A stretch of DNA of 37,928 nucleotides from Endomicrobium sp. (GTDB lineage: Bacteria > Elusimicrobiota > Endomicrobiia > Endomicrobiales > Endomicrobiaceae): assembly GCA_031266185.1 (NCBI GenBank), contig JAISBM010000027.1:1-37928 (forward strand), in the 5' to 3' direction. Under the pieces are notes generated by a model. That model saw only the letters and a list, made by a program, of their open reading frames with translations. It did not search any database and had not been told where the DNA came from. This document shows, piece after piece, positions 1-7,509 of the stretch. The position numbers and the translations under genes were made by a program. Numbering within the stretch: position 1 is the stretch's first letter; each line of letters starts with the position of its first letter.

Positions 1-118
1 TTGGTTGTTGGTTGTTGGTTGTTGGTTGTTGGTTGTTGGTTGTTGGTTGTTGGTTGTTGGTTGTTGGTTGTTGGTTGTTGGTTGTTGGTTGTTGGTTGTT
101 GGTTGTTGGTTGTTGGTT
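1..118. repeat. Heptanucleotide tandem repeat (TTGGTTG)n, about 17 copies
   Basis: Seven-base unit TTGGTTG (CAACCAA on the other strand) repeats without a mismatch from the first base to 118; the 17th unit breaks with a C at 119. The array starts at the window edge, so its true length is unknown. Because 7 is not a multiple of 3, it reads open in all three forward frames (V-V-G-C-W-L-L), which creates spurious ORFs; I do not regard it as coding. Such arrays change length by replication slippage. It lies beyond the broken 3' end of the fic pseudogene. Confidence 0.97.
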
Positions 119-382
119 CTTATCTGGCTTGGCGACTTCTTATCCTTGTACATTTTCTTCCCCCACTCTTCTCCCCCTTTTATTTTTCCTTTTTATACAT
201 CATTGTTATTTTATCTTCCTTGCTATATTACCAATTTTATCACACTTCCTTGAAACAACAATCTTTTATAAAAATTTATACACCTTTTGAACTTTTACTC
301 CCTCTTGCCACACTAACACTTAGTTTACTATACACTAAAACCTTATCTACCTTACTACACCTCTACATATATATAAACTCTA
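119..382. other. Pyrimidine-rich spacer, no gene seen
   Basis: The plus strand is strongly C+T rich between the tandem repeat and the last recognisable fic codons. No ORF, RNA gene or hairpin of note. Translating the minus strand in the fic frame gives repeated stops and no HPFxDGN(G/K)R motif, so the catalytic end of that gene is either gone or unrecognisable. Confidence 0.6.
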
Positions 383-794
383 TCTTATTTGAGATATGTT
401 GTCAATTTAGGTCTATAATTTGTTCCTGTAATTCCAACTCTACTTTTTCTTAACCCAAAATAAACATCAAGTCCGTTAACAATCAACCCATGAATTTCTT
501 CTATTTCGGAGATGGATAGTTTTTTGAAGTATTTAGGATCTGTATAAACAAAATCAAACGCTTTTTTATGATTTAAAATCATAATAGCTTCTTCTGTTTT
601 TTTCCTTTGGCTTGCACATTTTATTTAAGTAAACGTTCAAGGTCTAATAAAGAATAGGTGTTGCCTTCTATTTGAGATGGTTCCCATGAGAGCTCAATAG
701 TTAAGCGTTCCATTTCTTTTTTTAACAAAGCTGTGGTTAGCGCTTTTTTGTTTTTTATATAGTTTAAAATTAGGTTTTGACGTTTTTCGTTCAT
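383..794 (-). pseudogene. Fic-domain protein, decayed N-terminal half
   Basis: The ATG at 794 has an ideal AGGAGG (803-808) 8 nt upstream. The first 57 codons end in ELSWEPSQIEGNTYSLLD, the Fic-family N-terminal region with its (S/T)xxxE(G/N) inhibitory-helix motif. Codon 58 is TAA (621-623), where the family usually has Glu. Reading on gives NVQAKGK. A run of seven A (597-603) then needs one extra base to continue as KTEEAIMILNHKKAF and GLRKSRVGITGTNYRP. A further 2-base shift near 405-411 gives IDNISQIR, matching the family's PLDNxYQIRE. After that only stops follow, and the catalytic HPFxDGNGR motif is absent. Intact relatives transfer AMP or related groups to target proteins, often as toxins; this copy cannot. 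Family assignment is firm from motifs; the original product name is not. Confidence 0.88.
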
Positions 795-834
795 AAATAG
801 TGCCTCCTATCGCATCATTTTTACATAGCACTTG

Positions 835-848
835 TCTCATATATGAGA
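835..848. promoter_or_regulatory. 14-bp perfect palindrome TCTCATATATGAGA upstream of fic remnant
   Basis: The perfect dyad sits about 40 bp upstream of the fic start and 20 bp past the rodA stop. No T-run follows on the minus strand, so it does not look like a rodA terminator. On the plus strand TATTTTTTG follows. An operator or promoter element of the former fic gene is the simplest reading, but it is only inference. Confidence 0.3.
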
Positions 849-868
849 TATTTTTTGATTTTATTAGA

Positions 869-2215
869 TTAGTAATAAATATGTTTTCTTAAACTTATAG
901 AACATAAAATTCCTATTGCACATAAAGAAGAAAGTATTGAAGATCCTCCGTAAGAAAGTAAAGGTAATGGCATTCCAGTTACAGGCATCATACCCATAAC
1001 CATTCCTATGTTTATAACAACATAAAAAGTAAACATTGTGGCAATCCCAATGGCAACTAAAGATCCGTATCTGTCGCGAGCCTTTTTTGCTATAACTAAA
1101 GCGCGCCAAATGAAAAGAAAATAAAGCATGAGTGTGGCTTGAGACATTAACCAACCACCTTCCTCACCTATAACAGAAAACATAAAGTCTGTATGTTGTT
1201 CAGGCAGAAATCCTAGCTGAGTTTGCGTGCCTTTTTTAAAGCCTTTACCTAAAATTTCTCCTGATCCTATAGCTATTTTAGATTGTATTATATTGTACCC
1301 TGCTCCTTTAGGGTCTATATTAGGGTTTAAAAAAACTACTAACCTTTTTCTTTGATAATCTTTTAAAGATTTTTCTACAGGGACAGATGATACAGCACCT
1401 AACAATACAGATAAACACAAAATAACAGGATATATAACTGGAATCTCGATTTTTAATTTCCATAAAAAGCGCCAAATGCCCATAATAAAGACTAAACTTG
1501 AAAATATTATATATATGATATTTTTATCGTTTTTTAAAAATGTAGCCACTTTAAACAAAAACGTTTCATCTTGTACGAATTTAAGCTGTAAGTCTATAAA
1601 TGTTTCCAAAAGAGGAATCCCTACAGCTAGCCCGCCAAAAACGATCATGCAAAAAAGGTAAAAAGGCTTTACACCTGCTACAAAAAGCAAAACCAAAGTA
1701 ACAGGGAAATATGAGAGTGTGGAAGAAAAGTCCGGTTGCATCATTATAAGAATTAAATGACTCATAAGTATTGCAAACACACGAACTAAAAAAGAAACAG
1801 ATTTTGACATTTTTGCTTTAGCGTCTAAAAATGCAGCTATTATCAAAACAAACATTATTTTGGCAATCTCTACAGGTTGAAAAGAAACAAAACCAAAATC
1901 AAACCAACCTTTTGTGCCTCTTTTAAAAGAGCCGAACACGAGCACAGATATTAGAAGTATTAAAGATAAAACGTAAACAGTTTTATTAAAATGTTTATAG
2001 TATTGATAATTAAAACCTGCTAAAAATAAAAGGCATGCTAGACCAACACCGCTGGCGACAAGTTGTACAAAAATATATCTAAAAGATAAACCATAAGCAA
2101 AACTTGCAGAGTATATAGCGCAAAAACTTATCAAGAGAAATACAGAGACTGCAAAAATAAGCCAAGTGTCTATGCCAGAGACAAAACGTTGTAAAAAACT
2201 TTTTTTTTGAATCAT
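869..2215 (-). CDS. rodA: RodA, SEDS-family peptidoglycan glycosyltransferase
   Basis: Polytopic inner-membrane enzyme that polymerises lipid II into glycan strands for side-wall growth, paired with PBP2 (mrdA just upstream). Family motifs are clear: GTKGWFDFGFVSFQPVEIAK (about 100-119), QPDFSSTL (160-167), DYQRKRLVVFLNPNIDPKGA (286-305), FLPEQHTDFMFSVIGEEGG (336-354) and PLPLLSYGGSS (416-426). At 448 residues it exceeds the usual 370-420. The excess falls at about 205-265, before the DYQRKR motif, and holds one hydrophobic segment (232-252) flanked by charged residues. The ATG at 2215 is preceded by AGGAAAC at a rather long distance. It is separated from mrdA by 600 bp of repeat-containing DNA, unlike the tight packing of the other mre genes. 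Confidence 0.96.
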   Translation of the reverse strand: MIQKKSFLQRFVSGIDTWLIFAVSVFLLISFCAIYSASFAYGLSFRYIFVQLVASGVGLACLLFLAGFNYQYYKHFNKTVYVLSLILLISVLVFGSFKRGTKGWFDFGFVSFQPVEIAKIMFVLIIAAFLDAKAKMSKSVSFLVRVFAILMSHLILIMMQPDFSSTLSYFPVTLVLLFVAGVKPFYLFCMIVFGGLAVGIPLLETFIDLQLKFVQDETFLFKVATFLKNDKNIIYIIFSSLVFIMGIWRFLWKLKIEIPVIYPVILCLSVLLGAVSSVPVEKSLKDYQRKRLVVFLNPNIDPKGAGYNIIQSKIAIGSGEILGKGFKKGTQTQLGFLPEQHTDFMFSVIGEEGGWLMSQATLMLYFLFIWRALVIAKKARDRYGSLVAIGIATMFTFYVVINIGMVMGMMPVTGMPLPLLSYGGSSILSSLCAIGILCSISLRKHIYY

Positions 2216-2319
2216 TTTTAATTTTGTTTCCTGTTTGTTTTTGTTAATTTAATTCAATTAAATTTTATTATTAAAGATAGCTTAGCATTTTATCTATGTT
2301 CCTAAATCAATATCTGCGA

Positions 2320-2525
2320 AATAGTTTGTTTGGTCTAGTTTAGACTCTTACCTACGTTACTAGAGCAATCGCAATAAACATTTAATCAAATTAGCAAACT
2401 TGCAAAATGGTAAGACAACAAAGACTTAAATGTGTTTTGCTTCAAACAGTGCTAATTTGAAATATTAAATGTTTGTTGCTCATAAGCTGCTCTTTGAGGT
2501 AACTCCGATAAGATTCTAAACTAGA
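2320..2525. repeat. MITE-like palindromic repeat, copy 1
   Basis: About 206 bp. The last part of each arm is a 17-bp inverted repeat, TCTAGTTTAGACTCTTA (2334-2350) against TAAGATTCTAAACTAGA (2509-2525), with one mismatch. Inside, GAGCAA/TTGCTC, AAACATTTAAT/ATTAAATGTTT, AAATTAGCA/TGCTAATTT and GCAAAA/TTTTGC are nested, so the core could fold into one long hairpin. No coding capacity. No clear target-site duplication. Copy 2 follows 66 bp away in the same orientation. Confidence 0.85.
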
Positions 2526-2591
2526 TCAATCCAGCACCTGCACATACGCTGCACAAACACTCAAAATTCCCACCACCTCACTACTGACTAT

Positions 2592-2785
2592 AATAGTTTG
2601 GTTGGTGTAGTTTTGAACCTTATCTACGTTACTAGAGCAATCGCAAGTAAACATTTAATCAAATTAGCAAACTTGCAAAATGGTAAGACAACAAAGACTT
2701 AAATGTGTTTTGCTTCAAACAGTGCTAATTTGAAATATTAAATGTTTATTGCTCATAAGATGCTCTCCAATAAAACACTAAACTA
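2592..2785. repeat. MITE-like palindromic repeat, copy 2
   Basis: Direct copy of the element at 2320-2525. The core from CTACGTTACTAGAGC to GATGCTCT (2624-2766) differs from copy 1 (2352-2493) at only about four positions, including one indel. The left arm is about 85 percent identical. The right arm has lost roughly a dozen bases before CTAAACTA (2778-2785), so its terminal inverted repeat is degraded. The rest of the mrdA-rodA gap (2216-2319, 2526-2591, 2786-2816) shows only AT-rich sequence, with a small palindrome AATTTAATTcAATTAAATT at 2246-2264. Confidence 0.83.
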
Positions 2786-2816
2786 TCCTTACAGAGAATG
2801 TTCTTTTTACATTTTG

Positions 2817-4601
2817 TTAATCCAAAGCTGGAGGCGCGCTAACTCCAAAATAAGTTTCATATATTTTTTTTGCTATTGGCACAGCGCTTAAACCACCGCC
2901 ACCACCATTTTCAACAATGACTGCCATTGCAATTTCTGGAGCCTGTGAAGGAGCATACGAAATAAACCAAGAGTGATCTTTTTGGTGCGGGATTTGTGCG
3001 GTGCCTGTTTTGCCTGATATTTTTATGCCAGGTATTTTGCATCTTCTTGCTGTACCATTTTCAACAACTTCTAAAAGAGACTTGTGCAAAAATTCCCAAG
3101 TTTTGTTGGAAAGTTCTATTTTGTTTTTGTTTAGTGTTTCTTTATATTTATAAACTTCGTTGCCGTTTAAGTCTAAAATTTTATCAACTACATAAGGTTT
3201 GTGGGCAACACCTTTGTTTGCAATGACGGACATAATGTTGGCCATTTGTAGAGGGGTCACACAAACTGCACCTTGTCCTATTGCAAAAACTAATGTGTCT
3301 CCTTGTAGCCAAGGTATTTTAAATTTTGTTTTTTTCCATTCTGGTGTTGGAATAAAACCTTGCTTTTCGTTTGGCAAGTCTATTAGAGTTTTTTGTCCGA
3401 ACAGAAATTTTCTAGTATATACCTCTAAGTTCTTTATGCCCAATCTTAAACTTAAGTTATAAAAATAAACATTACATGAAATTGCCATAGCTGAAATTAA
3501 GTTTAATCTACCGTGAGCAGTTTTGTGATAACAGATGTATATTCTATCACCCAACTCAAATTTACCTTTGCATTCTATAGTTTCATACGGGTTAATATCA
3601 AGCAAGTCCATAACTGCAGCAAAAGTAACAACCTTGAATGTAGATCCTGGAGGGTATAAAGCTTGCAACGCTCTGTTAAAGAGTGGAAGTTTTTTATCTT
3701 TTAAATACTTGCTAATTTTTTTATTTAAGATTTTGTTTGAGTCAAACCCAGGACATGACACTAAAGCTTTTACTGCCCCGGTTTTTACGTCTAAAACAAC
3801 TGCCGCACCTCTACCTGTATCGCTATGTTTTAAAGCATTGTATGTACAGTGTTGAAGTTTTAAATCTATAGTAGAGTATACATTATTTCCAGACTCAGGC
3901 GGGATATAGTTTGACGTTCTTACTTTGTATCCTTTAGCGTTCACTTCTATTTGCCAACCACCTTCTTCACCTTGTAGATACTCATCGTAGAATTGTTCTA
4001 TACCTCCTCTCCCAATATAGTCTCCTAGCTTGTAGCCCATTTCAGATAAAGATTCCATCTCATTTGATTGTATCTGACCAACATAACCTACTACGTGGCT
4101 AGTTTGTTTAGAAAAATGGTATAAACGTTTAGGTTCATTTGTTATATAAACTCCTTTTAGTTTAAATTTTTTTTCTTGAATTTTAAATATGTCGTTAAGA
4201 GTTAGATTTTCTGCAAGAACTATAACTTTTCTACCATACTTAGAAAAAACGCTACTGGAGGGTTTAATTTCTTTTTTTAAAATTGCGCTTATCTCTGACA
4301 AAATTTGGTCTGAAGGTTTTTGGTGGTCTAGATAAGGATAGTACAATAAAACGTATGAGTTTTTGCTTTCTGCAAGCACCTGATTGTCTAAAGAATATAT
4401 AATGCCTCTTTTAGCACATTCTTTAGTATTGTGAATCCTTTGTTGTTCTGAAATATTTTTATACCTGCTCCCATTTATAACTTGCAAATAAAAAAGACGA
4501 AAAGATAAACATGCAAATAAAAATATAAAAAACACAAGGATTGCCTTGTGTTTAACAAGAAAAGTTTCGTAGGCAAATTTGTCTTTTTTTTGCCAAACCA
4601 T
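2817..4601 (-). CDS. mrdA: Penicillin-binding protein 2 (elongasome transpeptidase)
   Basis: Class B PBP that cross-links peptidoglycan during lateral growth with RodA and MreBCD. 594 residues: one N-terminal membrane segment (about 19-40), the pedestal/dimerisation region with RGIIYS (65-70) and GRGGIEQFYDEYLQG (197-211), then the transpeptidase domain. All three active-site motifs are present: STFK with nucleophile Ser320, SCN (375-377) and KTG (531-533). The start ATG abuts the mreD stop codon directly (TAG-ATG at 4604-4599), with GGAG inside the end of mreD, implying translational coupling. The C-terminal tail has a run of five glycines (566-570). Confidence 0.97.
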   Translation of the reverse strand: MVWQKKDKFAYETFLVKHKAILVFFIFLFACLSFRLFYLQVINGSRYKNISEQQRIHNTKECAKRGIIYSLDNQVLAESKNSYVLLYYPYLDHQKPSDQILSEISAILKKEIKPSSSVFSKYGRKVIVLAENLTLNDIFKIQEKKFKLKGVYITNEPKRLYHFSKQTSHVVGYVGQIQSNEMESLSEMGYKLGDYIGRGGIEQFYDEYLQGEEGGWQIEVNAKGYKVRTSNYIPPESGNNVYSTIDLKLQHCTYNALKHSDTGRGAAVVLDVKTGAVKALVSCPGFDSNKILNKKISKYLKDKKLPLFNRALQALYPPGSTFKVVTFAAVMDLLDINPYETIECKGKFELGDRIYICYHKTAHGRLNLISAMAISCNVYFYNLSLRLGIKNLEVYTRKFLFGQKTLIDLPNEKQGFIPTPEWKKTKFKIPWLQGDTLVFAIGQGAVCVTPLQMANIMSVIANKGVAHKPYVVDKILDLNGNEVYKYKETLNKNKIELSNKTWEFLHKSLLEVVENGTARRCKIPGIKISGKTGTAQIPHQKDHSWFISYAPSQAPEIAMAVIVENGGGGGLSAVPIAKKIYETYFGVSAPPALD

Positions 4602-5090
4602 CTACACTCCTTTTAAAACACGACGTAGAACATAAAAAACAAAAGGGGTTATAGCCACTGTAGCTAAAATTTTTGAGATGCCTTTAAGCACGCTAATATT
4701 TGAACTGCACAACACGTTGTTTTGCATTATAATACAGCTAACTAAATAAATTCCTAGGTTGTAAACTAAACTTGTAACAAGCACAATAGCACACTGAAAG
4801 AAAATATTGTCAGCGTCAAACTTTTTATCTAATTTCCCAGAAAAATAGCCTAACATTGTAAACAGCATTGCCCTTGTTGTAAAAATGTCTGTAGAAAAAA
4901 CGTCCCAAGTAAAGCCAAACAAAAAGCCTATAATTTGTGCGTCAAAAGAGCCTTTCATAAGGCCTATACAAACAATTAACACTAAAATAAAGTTTGGTGA
5001 AATTCCAAAAACATTTAGGTATTGATTAAGGGAAAATTGCAGCAAACAAAAAACTATATAAATAAAAAAATAAAGTGCTGGTTTTTTCAT
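4602..5090 (-). CDS. mreD: Rod shape-determining protein MreD
   Basis: Small integral membrane protein of the elongasome that bridges MreC and the RodA/PBP2 synthase. 162 residues, almost wholly hydrophobic, with about five predicted membrane segments. The central segment IGFLFGFTWDVFSTDIFTTR carries the conserved G-x-x-W/L-D pattern of the family. The start overlaps the mreC stop by 4 nt (ATGA, 5087-5090) and the stop touches the mrdA start. Assigned mainly by size, topology and its place between mreC and mrdA; sequence conservation in MreD is always low. Confidence 0.93.
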   Translation of the reverse strand: MKKPALYFFIYIVFCLLQFSLNQYLNVFGISPNFILVLIVCIGLMKGSFDAQIIGFLFGFTWDVFSTDIFTTRAMLFTMLGYFSGKLDKKFDADNIFFQCAIVLVTSLVYNLGIYLVSCIIMQNNVLCSSNISVLKGISKILATVAITPFVFYVLRRVLKGV

Positions 5091-5926
5091 TGTTTTTGTT
5101 CCATAGGTACTAAAATAATCGCTATATTTGAAGAGCCCATATCAAAATAAACTTCCGCAGTGGCAGTTTGAAAATCCACATATGGTTCTTGCACAATATT
5201 TTTAATAACACCTACAGGAATCCCTTCATTAAAGAAAGAACTTAAGCTGCTAACTACAAGCTCGTCACCGGGTTTAACATCCACGCTTAGTGGTATATAA
5301 GTCACTCTAACTAAATTCGAGTTAAAACCTTCGACCAAACAATTTACACCTTTGTTTTTAATTTCTGCTGGCAAAACAGATTCCGAGTTGGTTATTAGAG
5401 AAACTTTGGATGATTTTTTATAAGTTTCAACTATAGTGCCTATTGCACACAAACTATTTTTTGTTTTACTAAAAACAACAGCAGGCAGTCCATTATAAAG
5501 ACCGTCTTCTAAGCCCTTGTCTATTATAAAACTCTGATACCACAAACTAGATTCTCTAACTGTAATTTTAGTGTAGATAGATTCAGTGTTGTTAATTTTG
5601 CCTAACTTGAGAAGTTTTAACAAGTCCTCGTACTCACGGGTTATTGACTTGTAATTACGAAGTTGGTCTGTTAATTCTTGATTTTTTTGTTTATAAGATA
5701 TATTTTCTTGATGCAGATAGATTAAAGATTTAATATTATCAGCAAAGTTGCCAGAAAATTTAAAAATGTCGCTCGCTACACTTGGGCTGAGATAGGCCAT
5801 ATAATAAACAAAATGTTTTATACACTTCACAGTAGAAAAAAACTTGCCAAACATAAACAAAAAACATATCAGTAATAAAATTACAAAAACAATATTTTCA
5901 TATTTTGATTTTTGATATAAATTCAT
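5087..5926 (-). CDS. mreC: Rod shape-determining protein MreC
   Basis: Bitopic membrane protein that activates PBP2. 279 residues: a membrane segment at about 11-31, a predicted coiled coil at about 65-100 (QKNQELTDQLRNYKS), then the paired beta-barrel domain with KITVRESSLWYQSFIIDKG, typical of the family, and GVNCLVEG. It lies 44 nt downstream of mreB and overlaps mreD by 4 nt, so it belongs to the mreBCD operon. Length and architecture are normal. Confidence 0.95.
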   Translation of the reverse strand: MNLYQKSKYENIVFVILLLICFLFMFGKFFSTVKCIKHFVYYMAYLSPSVASDIFKFSGNFADNIKSLIYLHQENISYKQKNQELTDQLRNYKSITREYEDLLKLLKLGKINNTESIYTKITVRESSLWYQSFIIDKGLEDGLYNGLPAVVFSKTKNSLCAIGTIVETYKKSSKVSLITNSESVLPAEIKNKGVNCLVEGFNSNLVRVTYIPLSVDVKPGDELVVSSLSSFFNEGIPVGVIKNIVQEPYVDFQTATAEVYFDMGSSNIAIILVPMEQKQ

Positions 5927-5970
5927 TTCATCTTAAAAAACCCAAAAAATTGCTTTATATATTTTTCTTC

Positions 5971-6981
5971 TTAGATTTTTATGTTGTCAAGCTCTTCTAA
6001 ATATGCGCCTGTTCCTCTTACCACACAAGTAAGAGGATCGTCTGCACGATTTACAGGAAGTTGTGTCTCTTGAGATAATAGTTCAGGAAATCCTTTTACC
6101 AAAGAACCCCCACCACTTAATATTATACCTCTGTCTACAAGGTCTGCAGAAAGTTCCGCAGGTGTTTCCTCTAAAACATTTTTTACTATCTCTACTATTT
6201 TTCTTATAGGATCTTCTAACGCTATTCTAACTTCTTCTGAAGACATTATTACAGTTTTAGGAAGGCCTGTAAGCAAATCTCTACCTTTTACATCCATGGA
6301 CAACTCTTGCTCTAAAGGAAAAACTGAACCTATTTGCATTTTTACTGATTCAGCAGTATTTTCCCCAATTGTAAGGTTATATTTGCGTCTAAAATATTGA
6401 ATGATTGCTTCGTCCATCTTGTCACCAGCAACTTCTAAAGATTTTGCTACTACCATACCACCTAAAGAAACGACGGCAACTTCTGTTGTACCACCACCAA
6501 TATCTACTATCATACTACCTTCAGGGTCTTGGATAGGAATTCCAGCTCCAATTGCTGCAGCCATAGGTTCGTCTATAAGATACACTTCTCTTGCGCCGGC
6601 TTGCTCTGCAGATTCTCTTACTGCTCTTCGTTCAACTTCTGTTATCCCGGAAGGTACACCTATAACTACTCTTGGATGAAGTAACGCTCTTTTGTTGTGC
6701 ACTTTCTTTATAAAATATCTAATCATTTTTTCTGTAGCTTCAAAATCTGCTATAACGCCATTCCTAAGAGGCCTTACAGCAATAATATTTGCAGGAGTTT
6801 TGCCTAACATTTTTTTTGCATCAATGCCAATAGCTAAAACCCGTTTTGTTTCTTTGTCCATAGCAACTACTGAAGGCTCTCTTAAAACAATATTTTTGCC
6901 TTTAATGTATACTAAAACCGAAGCTGTACCAAGGTCAATACCCATATTGTATGAAAACAAACTAAAAATATAATTAAACAT
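5971..6981 (-). CDS. mreB: Actin-like cell-shape protein MreB
   Basis: Cytoplasmic ATPase that forms membrane-attached filaments and orients wall synthesis. 336 residues with the actin fold signatures: phosphate-1 loop [12 protein letters not shown] from residue 14, [11 protein letters not shown] (135-145), [16 protein letters not shown] phosphate-2 (160-175) and the adenosine motif [10 protein letters not shown] near 290. The first ten residues ([10 protein letters not shown]) are hydrophobic and suit a membrane-binding amphipathic helix. A CGGAG lies 11 nt before the ATG. First gene of the shape cluster, 174 bp after rplQ. A rod-shaped or elongated cell is implied. Confidence 0.98.
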   Translation of the reverse strand: MFNYIFSLFSYNMGIDLGTASVLVYIKGKNIVLREPSVVAMDKETKRVLAIGIDAKKMLGKTPANIIAVRPLRNGVIADFEATEKMIRYFIKKVHNKRALLHPRVVIGVPSGITEVERRAVRESAEQAGAREVYLIDEPMAAAIGAGIPIQDPEGSMIVDIGGGTTEVAVVSLGGMVVAKSLEVAGDKMDEAIIQYFRRKYNLTIGENTAESVKMQIGSVFPLEQELSMDVKGRDLLTGLPKTVIMSSEEVRIALEDPIRKIVEIVKNVLEETPAELSADLVDRGIILSGGGSLVKGFPELLSQETQLPVNRADDPLTCVVRGTGAYLEELDNIKI

Positions 6982-7062
6982 TTACAATTTTTCTCCGTAT
7001 TTAAAATTAGTAAATAAAAAGTTAGAATGCACAATTAAACTAACACAACATAAAACTTTATA

Positions 7063-7091
7063 AGATTATTTTGCCTTAACTATCTTATCAA
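7063..7091 (-). promoter_or_regulatory. Possible promoter for mreBCD-mrdA-rodA
   Basis: In the rplQ-mreB gap the minus strand reads TTGATA, 17 nt, TAATCT. The -35 box matches 5 of 6 consensus bases and the -10 box is weak (3 of 6). Position, about 80 bp upstream of the mreB start, is suitable. In AT-rich DNA such matches arise by chance, so this is only a candidate. Confidence 0.28.
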
Positions 7092-7155
7092 CACTCTAAG
7101 CTCTTTAATATTTAAATAAATATAAATTTAACAGTTTGACTATAACAAAAACTTG

Positions 7156-7509
7156 TTAAACAACTAATTTCACTATAGCTATTTCTGCGCTATCACCACG
7201 CCTTGTTCCAACTTTTAAAATTTGTGTGTATCCGCCATGCCTTTCTTTGTACCTTGGAACCAAAACATCAAAAACTTTTTTTCCAACATCTTTGCTATGT
7301 ATTTCACTATTTATTGCTCTTATGGCACTTAAATCTGCTTTTTTTGCTTTTGTTACAAGTTTTTCAGCGTAACTTACAAGCTCTTTCGCTTTTGGAAGCG
7401 TAGTAGTTATTTTCTCATGAAGAAACAATTGAGCAGTTAAATTGCGAAGTAATGCTTTTTTATGCGAGCTTGTTACCCCAAGCTTACTGCCATTATAAGT
7501 TTTTATCAT
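7156..7509 (-). CDS. rplQ: 50S ribosomal protein L17
   Basis: Large-subunit protein near the exit of the nascent-peptide tunnel. 117 residues, a standard length, with the family core LGVTSSHKKALLRNLTAQLF (11-30), KEKITTTLPKAKELVSYAEK-like helix region and the C-terminal GGYTQILKVGTRRGDSAEIA. It starts within the rpoA stop (ATGA overlap at 7506-7509), so it is translationally coupled to rpoA as the last gene of the alpha block. Confidence 0.98.
   Translation of the reverse strand: MIKTYNGSKLGVTSSHKKALLRNLTAQLFLHEKITTTLPKAKELVSYAEKLVTKAKKADLSAIRAINSEIHSKDVGKKVFDVLVPRYKERHGGYTQILKVGTRRGDSAEIAIVKLVV

Noticed and set aside
1-453. Open frames on the plus strand through the tandem repeat (repeating VVGCWLL)
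   Set aside because: A 7-bp repeat without stops is open in all three frames by construction; there is no SD, and composition beyond the repeat is not protein-like.
864-1154. Second ORF overlapping rodA on the same strand
   Set aside because: Different frame inside a well-supported rodA with all family motifs; it has no SD or recognisable domain.
2220-2816. CRISPR array from repeats in the mrdA-rodA gap
   Set aside because: Only two long copies with internal palindromes; no short regularly spaced repeats and no cas genes.
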